A stretch of 38,581 bases of DNA from Actinomadura chibensis NBRC 106107 (GCF_001552135.1 NZ_BCQP01000088.1:1-38581); one strand, 5' to 3'. Positions 1-7,606 are shown, numbered from the stretch's first letter. Notes: generated by a model from the letters alone, not told the origin. Translations and numbers: made by a program.

Positions 1-399
1 GACCTCATGCGGTTGCAACCGGTCGAGGAGCACCCGCACGGGCTGTCCGACACCGAGTTCGACGCGCTGTTCACCACCGACAAGCCGGTCATCTTCGCCT
101 TCCACGGGTACCCGTACCTGATCCACCGGCTCACCTACCGCCGCGCCGGGCACCACAACCTGCACGTCCGCGGCTACAAGGAGGAGGGGACGACCACCAC
201 GCCGTTCGACATGGTCATGCTCAACGACCTGGACCGCTTCCACCTGGTCATGGACGTCATCGACCGCGTCCCGTCCCTGGGCGGACGCGTCGCCCACATC
301 AGGCAGCGCATGGCCGACGAACGCCTCCGCCTGCGCGCCTACACCCGCGAACACGGCCAGGACGCCCCCGAGATCCAGAACTGGACGTGGCCGCAGTGA
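1..399 (+). CDS. xfp: Phosphoketolase (xylulose-5-P/fructose-6-P), C-terminal fragment
   Basis: Only the last 132 codons are present; the frame is open to base 1, so the gene starts outside the window. The visible part matches the C-terminal domain of the TPP-dependent phosphoketolase family: FAFHGYPYLIHRLTYRR, then HVRGYKEEGTTTTPFDM, then DRFHLVMDVIDRVP. In the family these follow the catalytic TPP domains. The enzyme cleaves xylulose-5-phosphate or fructose-6-phosphate with phosphate to give acetyl phosphate and an aldose phosphate in the cytoplasm. The stop codon overlaps the start of the acetate kinase gene in a GTGA arrangement, which fits translational coupling and a pathway acetyl-P to acetate plus ATP. 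Family assignment is secure; whether it is intact upstream cannot be seen. Confidence 0.93.
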   Translation, partial: DLMRLQPVEEHPHGLSDTEFDALFTTDKPVIFAFHGYPYLIHRLTYRRAGHHNLHVRGYKEEGTTTTPFDMVMLNDLDRFHLVMDVIDRVPSLGGRVAHIRQRMADERLRLRAYTREHGQDAPEIQNWTWPQ

Positions 400-1478
400 G
401 GGTCCTCACCGTCAACCCCGGATCGAGCAGCCTGAAGATAAGCCTGCTCGACCACGACGACGCCGTCCTCGCCGAGGACTCCGGCGCGGGGCACGAGATG
501 GCCGACCTGGCCGCCGGAATGCCCAAACCCGACGCGATCGGCGTCCGCTTCGTGCACGGCGGCACCGACTACACCGAGCCCGTCCCGATCGACGCGGCCG
601 TCACCGAGCGGCTGCGCGACCTCGCCGACCTGGCCCCGCTGCACCAGCCCGCGTCCCTGCACGCGCTCGCCGAGATCACCGGCGCGCTGCCCGGCGTCCC
701 CGCCGTGGCCTGCTTCGACACCGCCTTCCACGCCACCCTCCCGGCCGCCGCCGCGACCTACGCGCTGCCCGCCGAATGGCGCGAGCGGTTCGGGCTGCGC
801 CGCTACGGCTTCCACGGCCTGTCGTTCTCCTACGCCGTCCGCCGGACGGGCGAACTGCTCGGCGTTCCCCCGTCCTCGCTGCGGATGGTGGTGTGCCACC
901 TCGGCTCGGGCGCGTCCCTGTGCGCGGTCGCCGAAGGGCGCTCGATCGACACGACCATGGGCTTCACGCCGCTGGAGGGCCTGGTCATGGCGTCCCGCGC
1001 GGGCAGCATCGACCCGGGCATCCCACTGTGGCTGATCAAGCACGGGCTCTCCGCGCAGGACGTCAACGCGGCGCTCGAAAGCGAATCCGGGCTGCGCGGC
1101 CTCACCGGGACGGGCGACATGCGCCGGATCCGGGCCCTGGCCGAACAGCGCGACATCACTGCCCTCGCGGCCCTGGACGTCTACCACCACCGGCTGCGCG
1201 CCTGCGCCGCCGCGATGACGGCGTCCCTGGGCGGGCTGGACGCGCTCGTCTTCACGGGCGGGGTCGGGGAGCACGACGCGTCCGTCCGGATGCGCCTGGC
1301 GGCCGACCTCGCCCATCTCGGCGTCGGCGTCGACCCGGACCGCAACGCGGCCGCGGACGGCGACGCCGACCTCACCCACGCGGGCGCGGCCGTCCGCACG
1401 CTTGTGATCACGGCCCGCGAAGATCTGGAAATTGCCAACGGAGTACGCCGGTGTTACGACCATTACAAACTGTACTAA
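396..1478 (+). CDS. ackA: Acetate kinase
   Basis: About 360 aa, somewhat shorter than the usual roughly 400 aa of AckA, as is common for actinobacterial copies beside phosphoketolase. It opens with VLTVNPGSSSLK, the N-terminal phosphate-binding signature of the acetate/propionate kinase family. Further hallmarks are ACFDTAFH, RYGFHGLSF, CHLGSGAS, TTMGFTPLEGLVM and the C-terminal FTGGVGEHDASVR. It converts acetyl phosphate and ADP to acetate and ATP. I chose the GTG at 396 because it forms a GTGA overlap with the phosphoketolase stop and gives an N terminus that begins right at the conserved motif; an in-frame GTG at 387 would add three residues. The end of the gene becomes less GC-rich than its body. 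Confidence 0.93.
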   Translation: MRVLTVNPGSSSLKISLLDHDDAVLAEDSGAGHEMADLAAGMPKPDAIGVRFVHGGTDYTEPVPIDAAVTERLRDLADLAPLHQPASLHALAEITGALPGVPAVACFDTAFHATLPAAAATYALPAEWRERFGLRRYGFHGLSFSYAVRRTGELLGVPPSSLRMVVCHLGSGASLCAVAEGRSIDTTMGFTPLEGLVMASRAGSIDPGIPLWLIKHGLSAQDVNAALESESGLRGLTGTGDMRRIRALAEQRDITALAALDVYHHRLRACAAAMTASLGGLDALVFTGGVGEHDASVRMRLAADLAHLGVGVDPDRNAAADGDADLTHAGAAVRTLVITAREDLEIANGVRRCYDHYKLY

Positions 1479-1507
1479 GCAGACACTTTCCGGCATACAG
1501 TTTCCCG

Positions 1508-2737
1508 GTGGAGCAGACGACCGAGCCCGCGGACGCCGTCGCCGACCGGCTGGCGGACATCCGGGCCATCACCGACCGGGCCTTCGCCCATATGGACATC
1601 GACGAGTTCCTCGATGTCCTGCTTGAGCGCGTCCGCCAGGCCCTCGGCGCGGACACCGCCGTCGTGCTGCTTCTCGACCGCCAGAAGCGCTTCCTCGTCG
1701 CGGCGGCCGCGAAGGGGATAGAGGAGGAGGTCGTCCAGGCCGCGCACGTCCCGCTGGGGTACGGCTTCGCCGGGCGCGTCGCGGTCGAGCGGCGGCCCAT
1801 CGTGATCTCCGACGTGCGCAAGGCCAACGTGTTCAACCCGCTGCTGATGCAGCGCGGCCTGCACTCGCTGCTCGGCGTCCCGCTCATCAGCGAGGGGACG
1901 CTCGTCGGCGTCATGCACGTCGGGACGGTGACCCCGCGCAGGTTCGGCGCCGAGGACGTCGAGCTGCTGCAGCACGCCGCCACGCCCGCCGCGATGGCGG
2001 TGCAGCTCATGCTCGGGCGGGCGGAGCGGGCCGGAGCCATGGAGCTCCAGCGCAGCCTGGTCCCGGCCGCCCTGCCGGAGATCCCGGGGATGGAGCTGAG
2101 CGCGCGCTACCGTCCGGGCAAGGAGACCGTGGGCGGCGACTGGTACGACGTGTTCACCCTGCCGTCCGGCGAGATCGGCGTCGTGATGGGGGACGTGGCG
2201 GGCCACGGCCTCCCGTCCGCCGTGGTCATGGGCCGGATGCGCAGCGCGCTGCGCGCCTACGCGCTGGAGACCACCGATCCCGCCGAGGTCCTCCTCAAGC
2301 TGAACCGCAAGATGCTGCACTTCGAGCCGGACGCGACGGCGACCGTGCTGTACGCGGTGTTCGACCCCGGCATCGAGCGGGTGCGGATCTCCTCGGCCGG
2401 GCACTGCCCCCCGCTGCTCGCCGAGCCGGGGGCCCCGGCTCGGTGCCTTGCCGCGGAGACCGACGTCCTGATCGGCCTGGAGGAGATAAACCCCCGCCGC
2501 ACCACCACCATCGACCTTCCCCCGGGCGCGCTCCTCTGCTTCTACACCGACGGCCTGGTGGAACGGCGCGGAGAGTCCCTGGACGAGGGCATCGCCCGGC
2601 TCCGCAAGGCGGTCTACGCGGGCCCGCCGGAGCAGGTCGGCGCGGCGGTGATGGCCGCGCTCATAGGCCGCGACCTGGCTGAGGACGACGTGGCCGTCCT
2701 CCTCCTGCGCCGCTCCGAGACCGCGGAGACCGGTTGA
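1508..2737 (+). CDS. GAF-domain SpoIIE/PP2C-type serine phosphatase
   Basis: About 409 aa from a GTG at 1508, 29 nt after ackA. Residues about 25-175 form a GAF domain (LERVRQALGADTAVVLLLD, PLGYGFAGRVAVERRP, LLGVPLISEGTLVGVMHVG). Residues about 185-405 are a PP2C-like SpoIIE domain, with the metal-binding signatures GGDWYDVF and GDVAGHGLPSA and a later FYTDGLVERRGESLDEG. Such proteins dephosphorylate anti-sigma-factor antagonists in partner-switching pathways, with the GAF domain as sensor. There is no membrane segment, so it should be cytoplasmic. Its 3' end overlaps, tail to tail, the minus-strand gene ending at 2661. No anti-sigma antagonist is adjacent, but an ATPase of the anti-sigma fold is (3047-3430). 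The open frame extends far upstream inside ackA; that part is shadow. Confidence 0.9.
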   Translation: MEQTTEPADAVADRLADIRAITDRAFAHMDIDEFLDVLLERVRQALGADTAVVLLLDRQKRFLVAAAAKGIEEEVVQAAHVPLGYGFAGRVAVERRPIVISDVRKANVFNPLLMQRGLHSLLGVPLISEGTLVGVMHVGTVTPRRFGAEDVELLQHAATPAAMAVQLMLGRAERAGAMELQRSLVPAALPEIPGMELSARYRPGKETVGGDWYDVFTLPSGEIGVVMGDVAGHGLPSAVVMGRMRSALRAYALETTDPAEVLLKLNRKMLHFEPDATATVLYAVFDPGIERVRISSAGHCPPLLAEPGAPARCLAAETDVLIGLEEINPRRTTTIDLPPGALLCFYTDGLVERRGESLDEGIARLRKAVYAGPPEQVGAAVMAALIGRDLAEDDVAVLLLRRSETAETG

Positions 2738-3050
2738 ACGTGCGGTCGCGGAGGAGGTCGTCCAGGAAGTCGGCCACCTGCGCGACCGCATGGCACGGGT
2801 ACTCGATCGAACAAAGGATCTGGTAGACCCACCGCCCGTCCTCCCGGTTCGCCGTGACGCTCAAGGCGGCGCCCTCATGCCCCTTGGCGAAGACCCAGAG
2901 GGTCGGGGGCCACTCCACGTAGATCTTCAGATGAGCCCATCCGCGATCGCTCATCTGGGACGCCAGTACGTCCAGATGGTGTTCCGCCGTGGTGTGGCCA
3001 TGGCGAATACGCCACCACCACACCACACCGGGCCAACGCGCCACCTTCAT
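2661..3050 (-). CDS. Unrecognised Trp-rich small protein coupled to an anti-sigma-like ATPase
   Basis: About 129 aa; I do not recognise the family. The start is the ATG at 3050, which forms an ATGA overlap with the stop of the upstream ATPase, so the two are very likely co-translated. The first 105 residues look like a real folded domain: MKVARWPGVVWWWRIRHGH, VEWPPTLWVFAKGHEGAAL, GRWVYQILCSIEYPCHAVAQ, ending in a helix AQVADFLDDLLRDR. The last 25 residues are Arg/Gly/Pro-rich and lie antisense to the 3' end of the phosphatase gene, so the tail may be poorly conserved read-through. It contains six Trp in the first 70 residues. No signal peptide or membrane helix is seen. A partner of the ATPase is a reasonable guess from coupling alone. 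Confidence 0.6.
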   Translation of the reverse strand: MKVARWPGVVWWWRIRHGHTTAEHHLDVLASQMSDRGWAHLKIYVEWPPTLWVFAKGHEGAALSVTANREDGRWVYQILCSIEYPCHAVAQVADFLDDLLRDRTFNRSPRSRSGAGGGRPRRPQPGRGL

Positions 3051-3430
3051 TCGCCGAGCCGCGCCCACGTCACCTTCCCGCCATCGGCCAGTGGCCGGAC
3101 ACCCCATTCCTGGACGAGCGCACCCAGCATCAGGAGCCCGCGACCCGTTTCCGCAGTGTCGTCCCAGTCCTGGACGACCGGGAGCACAGCGGAACCGTCC
3201 GCGACCTCCACCCGGAGACCGTCCTCCAAGAGAAGTCGCACGGAAACACGCTTCGTGTCTGTGTGCTTGTGGACGTTCGTAACCAATTCGGTGACCACGG
3301 TACGCGCGACATAGTCGTCCCCTAGGCAACGCCTCTGATACAAGGCAGCCACCCATTTCCGTGCAACTTCTGGCGCGCGCGCGGAAGATTCGATTGAGAT
3401 CACCCCCAACACCATCCCGATATCGATCAT
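3047..3430 (-). CDS. ATP-binding protein, anti-sigma-factor (HATPase_c_2) type
   Basis: About 127 aa from an ATG at 3430 with GGAGG five bases upstream, which decides this start over the longer open frame. It has the GHKL/anti-sigma kinase fold: N-box TVVTELVTNVHKHT, then LRVEVADGSAVLPVV, then ETGRGLLMLGALVQEWG. RsbW/SpoIIAB-type proteins of this short actinobacterial class bind ATP and usually act as anti-sigma or accessory regulators. It is divergent from the WhiJ-type regulator at 3600, an arrangement seen at abaA/whiJ-like developmental loci of streptomycetes, where an ATPase, an XRE regulator and DUF397 proteins sit together. The stop overlaps the next gene in ATGA. Confidence 0.85.
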   Translation of the reverse strand: MIDIGMVLGVISIESSARAPEVARKWVAALYQRRCLGDDYVARTVVTELVTNVHKHTDTKRVSVRLLLEDGLRVEVADGSAVLPVVQDWDDTAETGRGLLMLGALVQEWGVRPLADGGKVTWARLGE

Positions 3431-3599
3431 GGAAACCTCCGAATTTTTTTTGCTTCGGGAATCCGGTGGCAGAAATGATGCATCCTGTGTAACGCTGTGC
3501 AACGCCAAAGCCACGATGCGTGTCCATCACCGGCGCGGCCGTGGCCACTGCCGCCCATGACCGGCCATCGCCGGTCATCCGAGCCCAAGGGAGAAAGCG

Positions 3600-4412
3600 A
3601 TGGGACAACGGCCGAACGACCTGCGCCCCTGGGAGTCGCCGAACGCGCTATTCGGCTCCGAATTGCGCCGGTACCGGGAGGCGGCGGGCCTGAGCATCGC
3701 CGCCCTGTGCGAGATGATCCGCGACCAGGCGCCCTACGCGAAAAGCACGATCGGCGGCATAGAGCGCGGCGAGACCCGCCCCGACCGCATCCTGGCCATC
3801 CAGGCCGACCGCGTCCTCGACACCCGCGAGGCCCTCGTCCACCTCTGGGACGGCCTCTACAAGGGCACCAACGTGGTCCCGGCCTGGTTCACCGACTGGG
3901 CCATGCAGGAAACGAAGTTCGACGCCATCCGAAGCTACCAACCGCTGGTCATCCCAGGTCTCCTCCAGACCCCGGCCTACGTCGCCCACCTGCTCGACAA
4001 CGACGAGCCCGCCATAGAGACCCGCCTCGCACGGCAGGACGTCCTCACCCGCGACACCCCGCCCAACCTGATGTACGTGTTGGACGAGAGCGTGCTCTAC
4101 CGCGGTGCCGACGACCCCCAGGTGATGCGTGACCAACTCCAACACCTTCTTGCGGCATCGTCCCGTCTCGTCCGCATCCAGATCGCCCCGCTTCGTCTGC
4201 ACGAGGGAATCGGCGGAGCCTTCGCCATCGGAGCGCTTCCCGACGGGACCGAGGTAGGGTACAAAGACAACGCCTTCGACGGCGACACGACCACCGATCG
4301 CCTCGAAATCAAACGGCTCACCGAGCTGTTCTCGGCCATTCAGTCCGCCGCGTACCCCGTGGACCAGTCCCTCGAACTGATAGCAAAGGTGGCGAAAGAA
4401 AAATGGACCTGA
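3600..4412 (+). CDS. XRE-family regulator with DUF5753 (WhiJ/Scr1-like)
   Basis: 270 aa from an ATG at 3600 preceded by AAGGGAGA. Residues about 15-70 are a Cro/CI helix-turn-helix (GSELRRYREAAGLSIAALCE, STIGGIERGETRP). Residues about 90-265 match DUF5753: AWFTDWAMQETKFDAIRSYQ, VIPGLLQTPAYV, RLARQDVLTRD, YVLDESVLYR. This architecture is the WhiJ-like regulator class of actinomycetes, normally paired with small DUF397 proteins that modulate it and linked to development and antibiotic production. Its stop overlaps the first DUF397 gene by 10 nt, which supports an operon. The pair has been described as toxin-antitoxin-like, but toxicity is not established for most members. Confidence 0.93.
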   Translation: MGQRPNDLRPWESPNALFGSELRRYREAAGLSIAALCEMIRDQAPYAKSTIGGIERGETRPDRILAIQADRVLDTREALVHLWDGLYKGTNVVPAWFTDWAMQETKFDAIRSYQPLVIPGLLQTPAYVAHLLDNDEPAIETRLARQDVLTRDTPPNLMYVLDESVLYRGADDPQVMRDQLQHLLAASSRLVRIQIAPLRLHEGIGGAFAIGALPDGTEVGYKDNAFDGDTTTDRLEIKRLTELFSAIQSAAYPVDQSLELIAKVAKEKWT

Positions 4413-4588
4413 GCACCGCCGCGTGGCGCAAGTCCAGCCGCAGCTCCAACAACGGCGGCGACTGCATCGAACTCGCCCGCATCGACAACGTCGTCGCCAT
4501 CCGCGACAGCAAAGACCCCCACGGCCCCAGACTCCTCCTCACCCCTCAAGCCCTCGCCTCCCTCACCCGCCACATCAAGAACGCCTAA
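4403..4588 (+). CDS. DUF397 protein, copy 1
   Basis: 61 aa. It starts at an ATG inside the last codons of the XRE gene (10-nt overlap). It shows the whole DUF397 pattern: AAWRKSSRSSNNGGDCIELA, VVAIRDSKDPHGPRLLLTP, and a C-terminal helix ending HIKNA. DUF397 proteins are the small partners of WhiJ/DUF5753 regulators and are thought to bind and modulate them. The only Cys lies in the GGDC motif. Copy 2 begins five bases after the stop. Confidence 0.92.
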   Translation: MDLSTAAWRKSSRSSNNGGDCIELARIDNVVAIRDSKDPHGPRLLLTPQALASLTRHIKNA

Positions 4589-4593
4589 CCCCC

Positions 4594-4779
4594 ATGGCCC
4601 CGAACACCACCCTCTGGCGCAAGTCCAGCCACAGCTCCAACAACGGCGGCAACTGCATCGAGCTCGCCCGCCTCGGCGCCACCCTCGCCATCCGCGACAG
4701 CAAAAACCCTGACGGTCCCAAGCTCCTTCTCTCCCCCGAAAACCTCCGGCACCTCGTTCAAACCCTCAAGAACGCCTAA
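4594..4779 (+). CDS. DUF397 protein, copy 2
   Basis: 61 aa from the ATG at 4594, five bases after copy 1; the same frame stays open further upstream as an antiphase shadow of copy 1. It carries LWRKSSHSSNNGGNCIELA, LAIRDSKNPDGPKLLLSP and a terminal LKNA. It is clearly a tandem duplicate of copy 1, with the same length, the same GGxC motif and the same ending. The coding block is closed by a GC-rich hairpin at 4788-4821. Confidence 0.9.
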   Translation: MAPNTTLWRKSSHSSNNGGNCIELARLGATLAIRDSKNPDGPKLLLSPENLRHLVQTLKNA

Positions 4780-4787
4780 GCAACATA

Positions 4788-4821
4788 GGGACGCCCTTAG
4801 CCCGCCAGGCAGGGGCGTCCC
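4788..4821 (+). terminator. Hairpin after DUF397 copy 2
   Basis: A perfect 9-bp inverted repeat, GGGACGCCC (4788-4796) and GGGCGTCCC (4813-4821), with a 16-nt loop, starts 8 nt after the stop. There is no T-tract, as is usual in actinomycetes. It probably ends the XRE-DUF397-DUF397 transcript and separates it from copy 3. Confidence 0.6.
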
Positions 4822-4871
4822 ACCCAATTCTCGGGCGCAATCATTCAGCCGATTCTTGAAGGGGTCAGCAG

Positions 4872-5057
4872 ATGGACCTGAACACCGCCGCCTGGCGCAA
4901 GGCGTCCCGTAGCACCTCCAACGGCGGTGCCTGCGTCGAGCTCGCCCGCATCAACGACTTCATCGCCATCCGCGACAGCAAGAATCCGAATGGCCCGAAG
5001 ATCGTCCTAACGCCCGCTGCCCTCGACCACTTCACCCGCCTGATCAAGAATGCGTGA
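4872..5057 (+). CDS. DUF397 protein, copy 3
   Basis: 61 aa from the ATG at 4872. It is the third paralogue: NTAAWRKASRSTSNGGACVE, FIAIRDSKNPNGPKIVLTP, terminal LIKNA. It keeps the single Cys in GGAC. It lies 92 nt beyond copy 2, after an intervening hairpin, so it may be transcribed on its own or by read-through. Three DUF397 partners for one visible DUF5753 regulator suggests either redundancy or service to regulators elsewhere in the genome. Confidence 0.9.
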   Translation: MDLNTAAWRKASRSTSNGGACVELARINDFIAIRDSKNPNGPKIVLTPAALDHFTRLIKNA

Positions 5058-5060
5058 CGC

Positions 5061-5098
5061 GCGTCTAGCGCCGGTCCCTCTCTGACCGGCGCTAGCGC
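5061..5098 (+). terminator. Strong hairpin between DUF397 copy 3 and the RiPP locus
   Basis: CTAGCGCCGGTC (5065-5076) pairs perfectly with GACCGGCGCTAG (5084-5095), a 12-bp stem with a 7-nt loop. Three further G-C pairs are possible outside a bulged T. It begins 3 nt after the DUF397 stop and insulates the graspetide operon. Confidence 0.75.
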
Positions 5099-5181
5099 CA
5101 TTCCCGTCGGAAAGTGTGGTGCTTTCTCGCGTGGTCGAGGATGATGACGACGGGAAGTACCTCTGCCTGGAGGAGAGCACC

Positions 5182-5529
5182 GTGGACGCCAGCACCGGCG
5201 GCACCGCCCGGGTTCCTTGGGGATGGACGAGGGTGACCGACCGGCTCCCGATCTCACCGCCCGACTGGCATCGCGTCGAACTAGACCCGCGTACGCAGAT
5301 CGCCCGGTATCTCGACGGTGACGGTCAGGTCATCGAGGCGGGTAAGCACGGGACCAAGACGACACCACCACCGACTACGACTCCGATTGAGCCGCCCGCG
5401 CGGACGGGACGATGGGCCGGTGCTGGTGATCACCAGCTTGGAGGACGTCACCGCCGACATGGTGATCGCCGCGCTCAATCGCAGAGGCGTCCAGGTCGTC
5501 AGGATCGACCCCGCCGACATCGACCCTGA
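5182..5529 (+). CDS. tgmA: Graspetide (ATP-grasp-modified RiPP) precursor, apparent frameshift at the core
   Basis: The start is the GTG at 5182, six bases after GGAGGAG. The leader matches the TgmA-type precursor family: VPWGWTRVTDRLPISPP, HRVELDPRTQIARYLDGDG, QVIEAGKHGT. In the frame as given, translation then runs on as a Pro/Arg-rich tail to 5529, overlapping the maturase by 110 nt, which is atypical. A one-base change between about 5350 and 5356 (in the GGG or CC run) switches to a frame reading DQDDTTTDYDSD and a TGA at 5388-5390. That stop lies 29 nt before tgmB and gives a roughly 69-aa precursor. The Thr/Asp-rich end is what ATP-grasp ligases need for side-chain ester links. I take the frameshift as a sequencing error or mutation; no standard slippery heptamer is visible. 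Confidence 0.8.
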   Translation: MDASTGGTARVPWGWTRVTDRLPISPPDWHRVELDPRTQIARYLDGDGQVIEAGKHGTKTTPPPTTTPIEPPARTGRWAGAGDHQLGGRHRRHGDRRAQSQRRPGRQDRPRRHRP

Positions 5530-6385
5530 GAGCGGCCCTGACGGCGCCGCCACGAGCGGGAGCGGGCTGCGGTTCGCGGCCCGCATCGGCGGCGGCGACG
5601 GCGGATGGGATGGGACGCTGCGGACCGCGTCCCGGGAACTGGACCTGGGACGGGTGCGGGCGGTGTACCACCGCAGGCCGGGCCGCTGGAGGTACCGGGG
5701 CCTCCCCGACCGGATCCGCAGGTTCGCGGTCGCCGAGGCGCGCCACGGCCTGGCGGGCCTGATCGCGGCGCTGCCCGTCCCCCACGTGAATCCCCCGGCG
5801 GCCACCGCGCGTGCCGAGTACAAGCCGGAACAGTTGCGGGCAGCCGCGGACCTGGGTTTCGCGGTGCCGCCCACGCTGATCACCAATGACCTGGCCGGGG
5901 CGCGCCGGTTCGCCGCCGACCACGCCCCCGTGGTCTACAAGACGTTCCGGGGCGTGCCGTCCAGCGATGGCGAGACCGGGGCCATCTGGACACAGCGCGT
6001 CGGCCCCGACGAACTCGATGAATCGATCGCCGCCGCTCCGCATCTGTTCCAGGCGGAGATCCAGAACAAGACGGACGCGCGGGTCACCGTGGTCGGCGAC
6101 CGCGTCCACGCGCACTTGGTCCGCGCGCCGGGCGCGCCGTTGGACTGGAGGGCCGGTGACTGGAACCAACTGACCTATGAGCCGGTCGGCGTCCCCGAGC
6201 CCATCCGGCAGACCTTGTACCGATATCTGGACCTGTTCGGCCTCGTGTTCGGCTGCTTCGACTTCGCCGTCGACGAACGGGGGCGGTGGCACTGGATCGA
6301 ATGCAACCCCAGCGGACAATGGGGTTTCCTGCCCGACGCCGAGGACATCGCCGACTCCTTCGCCGCGCTCTTGCAGGCAGGATGA
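5420..6385 (+). CDS. tgmB: ATP-grasp ribosomal peptide maturase
   Basis: About 321 aa from the GTG at 5420 (MLVITSLEDVTADMVIAALN); the frame is open further upstream but without homologous sequence. Family signs: N-terminal DVTADxV, RVRAVYHRRPGRWRY, a central HVNPP and ATARAEYKPEQLRAAADLGF, then PTLITND, VVYKTFRGVP, LFQAEIQNKTDARVTVVGD, and the C-terminal Mg/ATP-binding FGCFDFAVDERGRWHWIECN with NPSGQW. These enzymes use ATP to activate Asp/Glu side chains of the precursor and form macrolactone or macrolactam links. It sits between the precursor and a PIMT-like methyltransferase, the layout of fuscimiditide-type graspetides. tgmC starts 6 nt downstream. Confidence 0.93.
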   Translation: MLVITSLEDVTADMVIAALNRRGVQVVRIDPADIDPESGPDGAATSGSGLRFAARIGGGDGGWDGTLRTASRELDLGRVRAVYHRRPGRWRYRGLPDRIRRFAVAEARHGLAGLIAALPVPHVNPPAATARAEYKPEQLRAAADLGFAVPPTLITNDLAGARRFAADHAPVVYKTFRGVPSSDGETGAIWTQRVGPDELDESIAAAPHLFQAEIQNKTDARVTVVGDRVHAHLVRAPGAPLDWRAGDWNQLTYEPVGVPEPIRQTLYRYLDLFGLVFGCFDFAVDERGRWHWIECNPSGQWGFLPDAEDIADSFAALLQAG

Positions 6386-6391
6386 TGAACT

Positions 6392-7606
6392 ATGCCGACG
6401 CCGTCCGACGCCACCGCCAGCCCCGAAGTCGAGCGCTTGCGCCGGAGGCTCGCTGATTCCCTCGCCGCGGGCGGGCTTCTGAACGACCCGGCGTGGGACC
6501 GCGCGGTCCAGGCCGTCCCAAGGCACCGGTTCGTGCCCGGCTTCTACGCCGAGAACGGCTGCAACGCGGACGGGTTGACCGTGTGGGAACCGGTCACCGC
6601 CTCCACCGACCGGGAGCGGTGGCTGCGCGAGGTATACCGCGACCAGACGTTGATCACCCAGTTCGACGCCGACGAACCCCGCTGGGACCGTCCCGCCCCC
6701 AGGGTCGGCGGCGCGCCCACCTCGTCGTCCACGCTGCCGTCGTTGGTGCTGCGGATGTGGCTGGACGCCGACCTGCGCGACGGCCACAACGTCCTGGAGA
6801 TCGGTACCGGTACCGGCTACTCCACGGCACTGGCCTGCGAACGCCTCGGCGACAACGGCGACGTCACCTCCGTCGAGGTCGACAAGGACCGGCTGGCCCA
6901 GGCCGCCGACGCGCTCTACGGCTGCGGGTACTACCCGGACCTGGCCGTCGCGGACGGCCTGTACGGCTACTGGCCCTCGGCACCGTTCGACCGCATCGTC
7001 GCCGCGTGCTCGGTCCGCGCCGTCCCCGCCCCGTGGCTGGCGCAGGCCAAGCCGGGCGGGAAGATCCTCACCACGCTGTCGGGGTGGCTCTACGGGTATG
7101 CCCGCGTCCTGCTCACGGTCAGCGACGCCCACACCGCCGAGGGCCCGCTGCTCGACGGGACCATCTCGTTCATGGCGGCCCGCACCCACGAACGTCCCGA
7201 CCCCGGCAACCCCGGACACTGGGCCAGCCTCACCAGCGACGCCCCGCCACGTCCGGTCCGGCACAGCCCCCATCGCCTGGACGAAGCCACGGGTGAAGGG
7301 TTCTTCGGCCGTTTCCTCGCCCAACTCGCCGCACCGAACGCCCAACTGCTCACCGGCGGCGGAGACGTCCTGCACCTGGTCGACGTCACCACGGGCGCGA
7401 CCGCCACACTCGTTCCCGACCGCGTTCACGGGCACCTCGTCCGCCAAGCCGGACCGGCGCGATTGTGGGACGCCGTCGAAGCCGCATGGGATGCCTGGGA
7501 CCTGGCCGGACGGCCGGGCCCGCAGGCGTTCCGGATGCGCGTCCGCGATGGACGGCAGTCCATCACCCACGTCGGCGCGAACGAGCTGACCTTCTTCCTG
7601 CCATGA
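6392..7606 (+). CDS. tgmC: ATP-grasp peptide maturase system methyltransferase (PIMT-like)
   Basis: 404 aa from the ATG at 6392. It is homologous to protein L-isoaspartyl O-methyltransferase in its first half: LRRRLADSLAAGGLLNDPAW, VPRHRFVPGFY, SSSTLPSLVLRMW, and the SAM-binding loop VLEIGTGTGYSTAL at about residues 133-147, followed by GDVTSVEVDKDRLAQA. The C-terminal half (about residues 230-404) is the extension found in this maturase-linked class. In characterised relatives the enzyme methylates an Asp of the ester-linked peptide, which collapses to an aspartimide. With tgmA and tgmB it defines the locus as an imiditide-type graspetide cluster. The TGA stop overlaps a small ORF in ATGA. 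Confidence 0.92.
   Translation: MPTPSDATASPEVERLRRRLADSLAAGGLLNDPAWDRAVQAVPRHRFVPGFYAENGCNADGLTVWEPVTASTDRERWLREVYRDQTLITQFDADEPRWDRPAPRVGGAPTSSSTLPSLVLRMWLDADLRDGHNVLEIGTGTGYSTALACERLGDNGDVTSVEVDKDRLAQAADALYGCGYYPDLAVADGLYGYWPSAPFDRIVAACSVRAVPAPWLAQAKPGGKILTTLSGWLYGYARVLLTVSDAHTAEGPLLDGTISFMAARTHERPDPGNPGHWASLTSDAPPRPVRHSPHRLDEATGEGFFGRFLAQLAAPNAQLLTGGGDVLHLVDVTTGATATLVPDRVHGHLVRQAGPARLWDAVEAAWDAWDLAGRPGPQAFRMRVRDGRQSITHVGANELTFFLP

Noticed and set aside
3474..3502. TTGCAC with a 17-nt spacer and ATCATT as the promoter of the ATPase gene
   Set aside because: The spacing is right but the -10 match is weak; not enough to list as a feature.
5350..5358. Programmed -1 frameshifting in the precursor gene
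   Set aside because: The switch needed is -1, but there is no X XXY YYZ slippery heptamer and no obvious downstream stimulatory hairpin; a base error or mutation is simpler.
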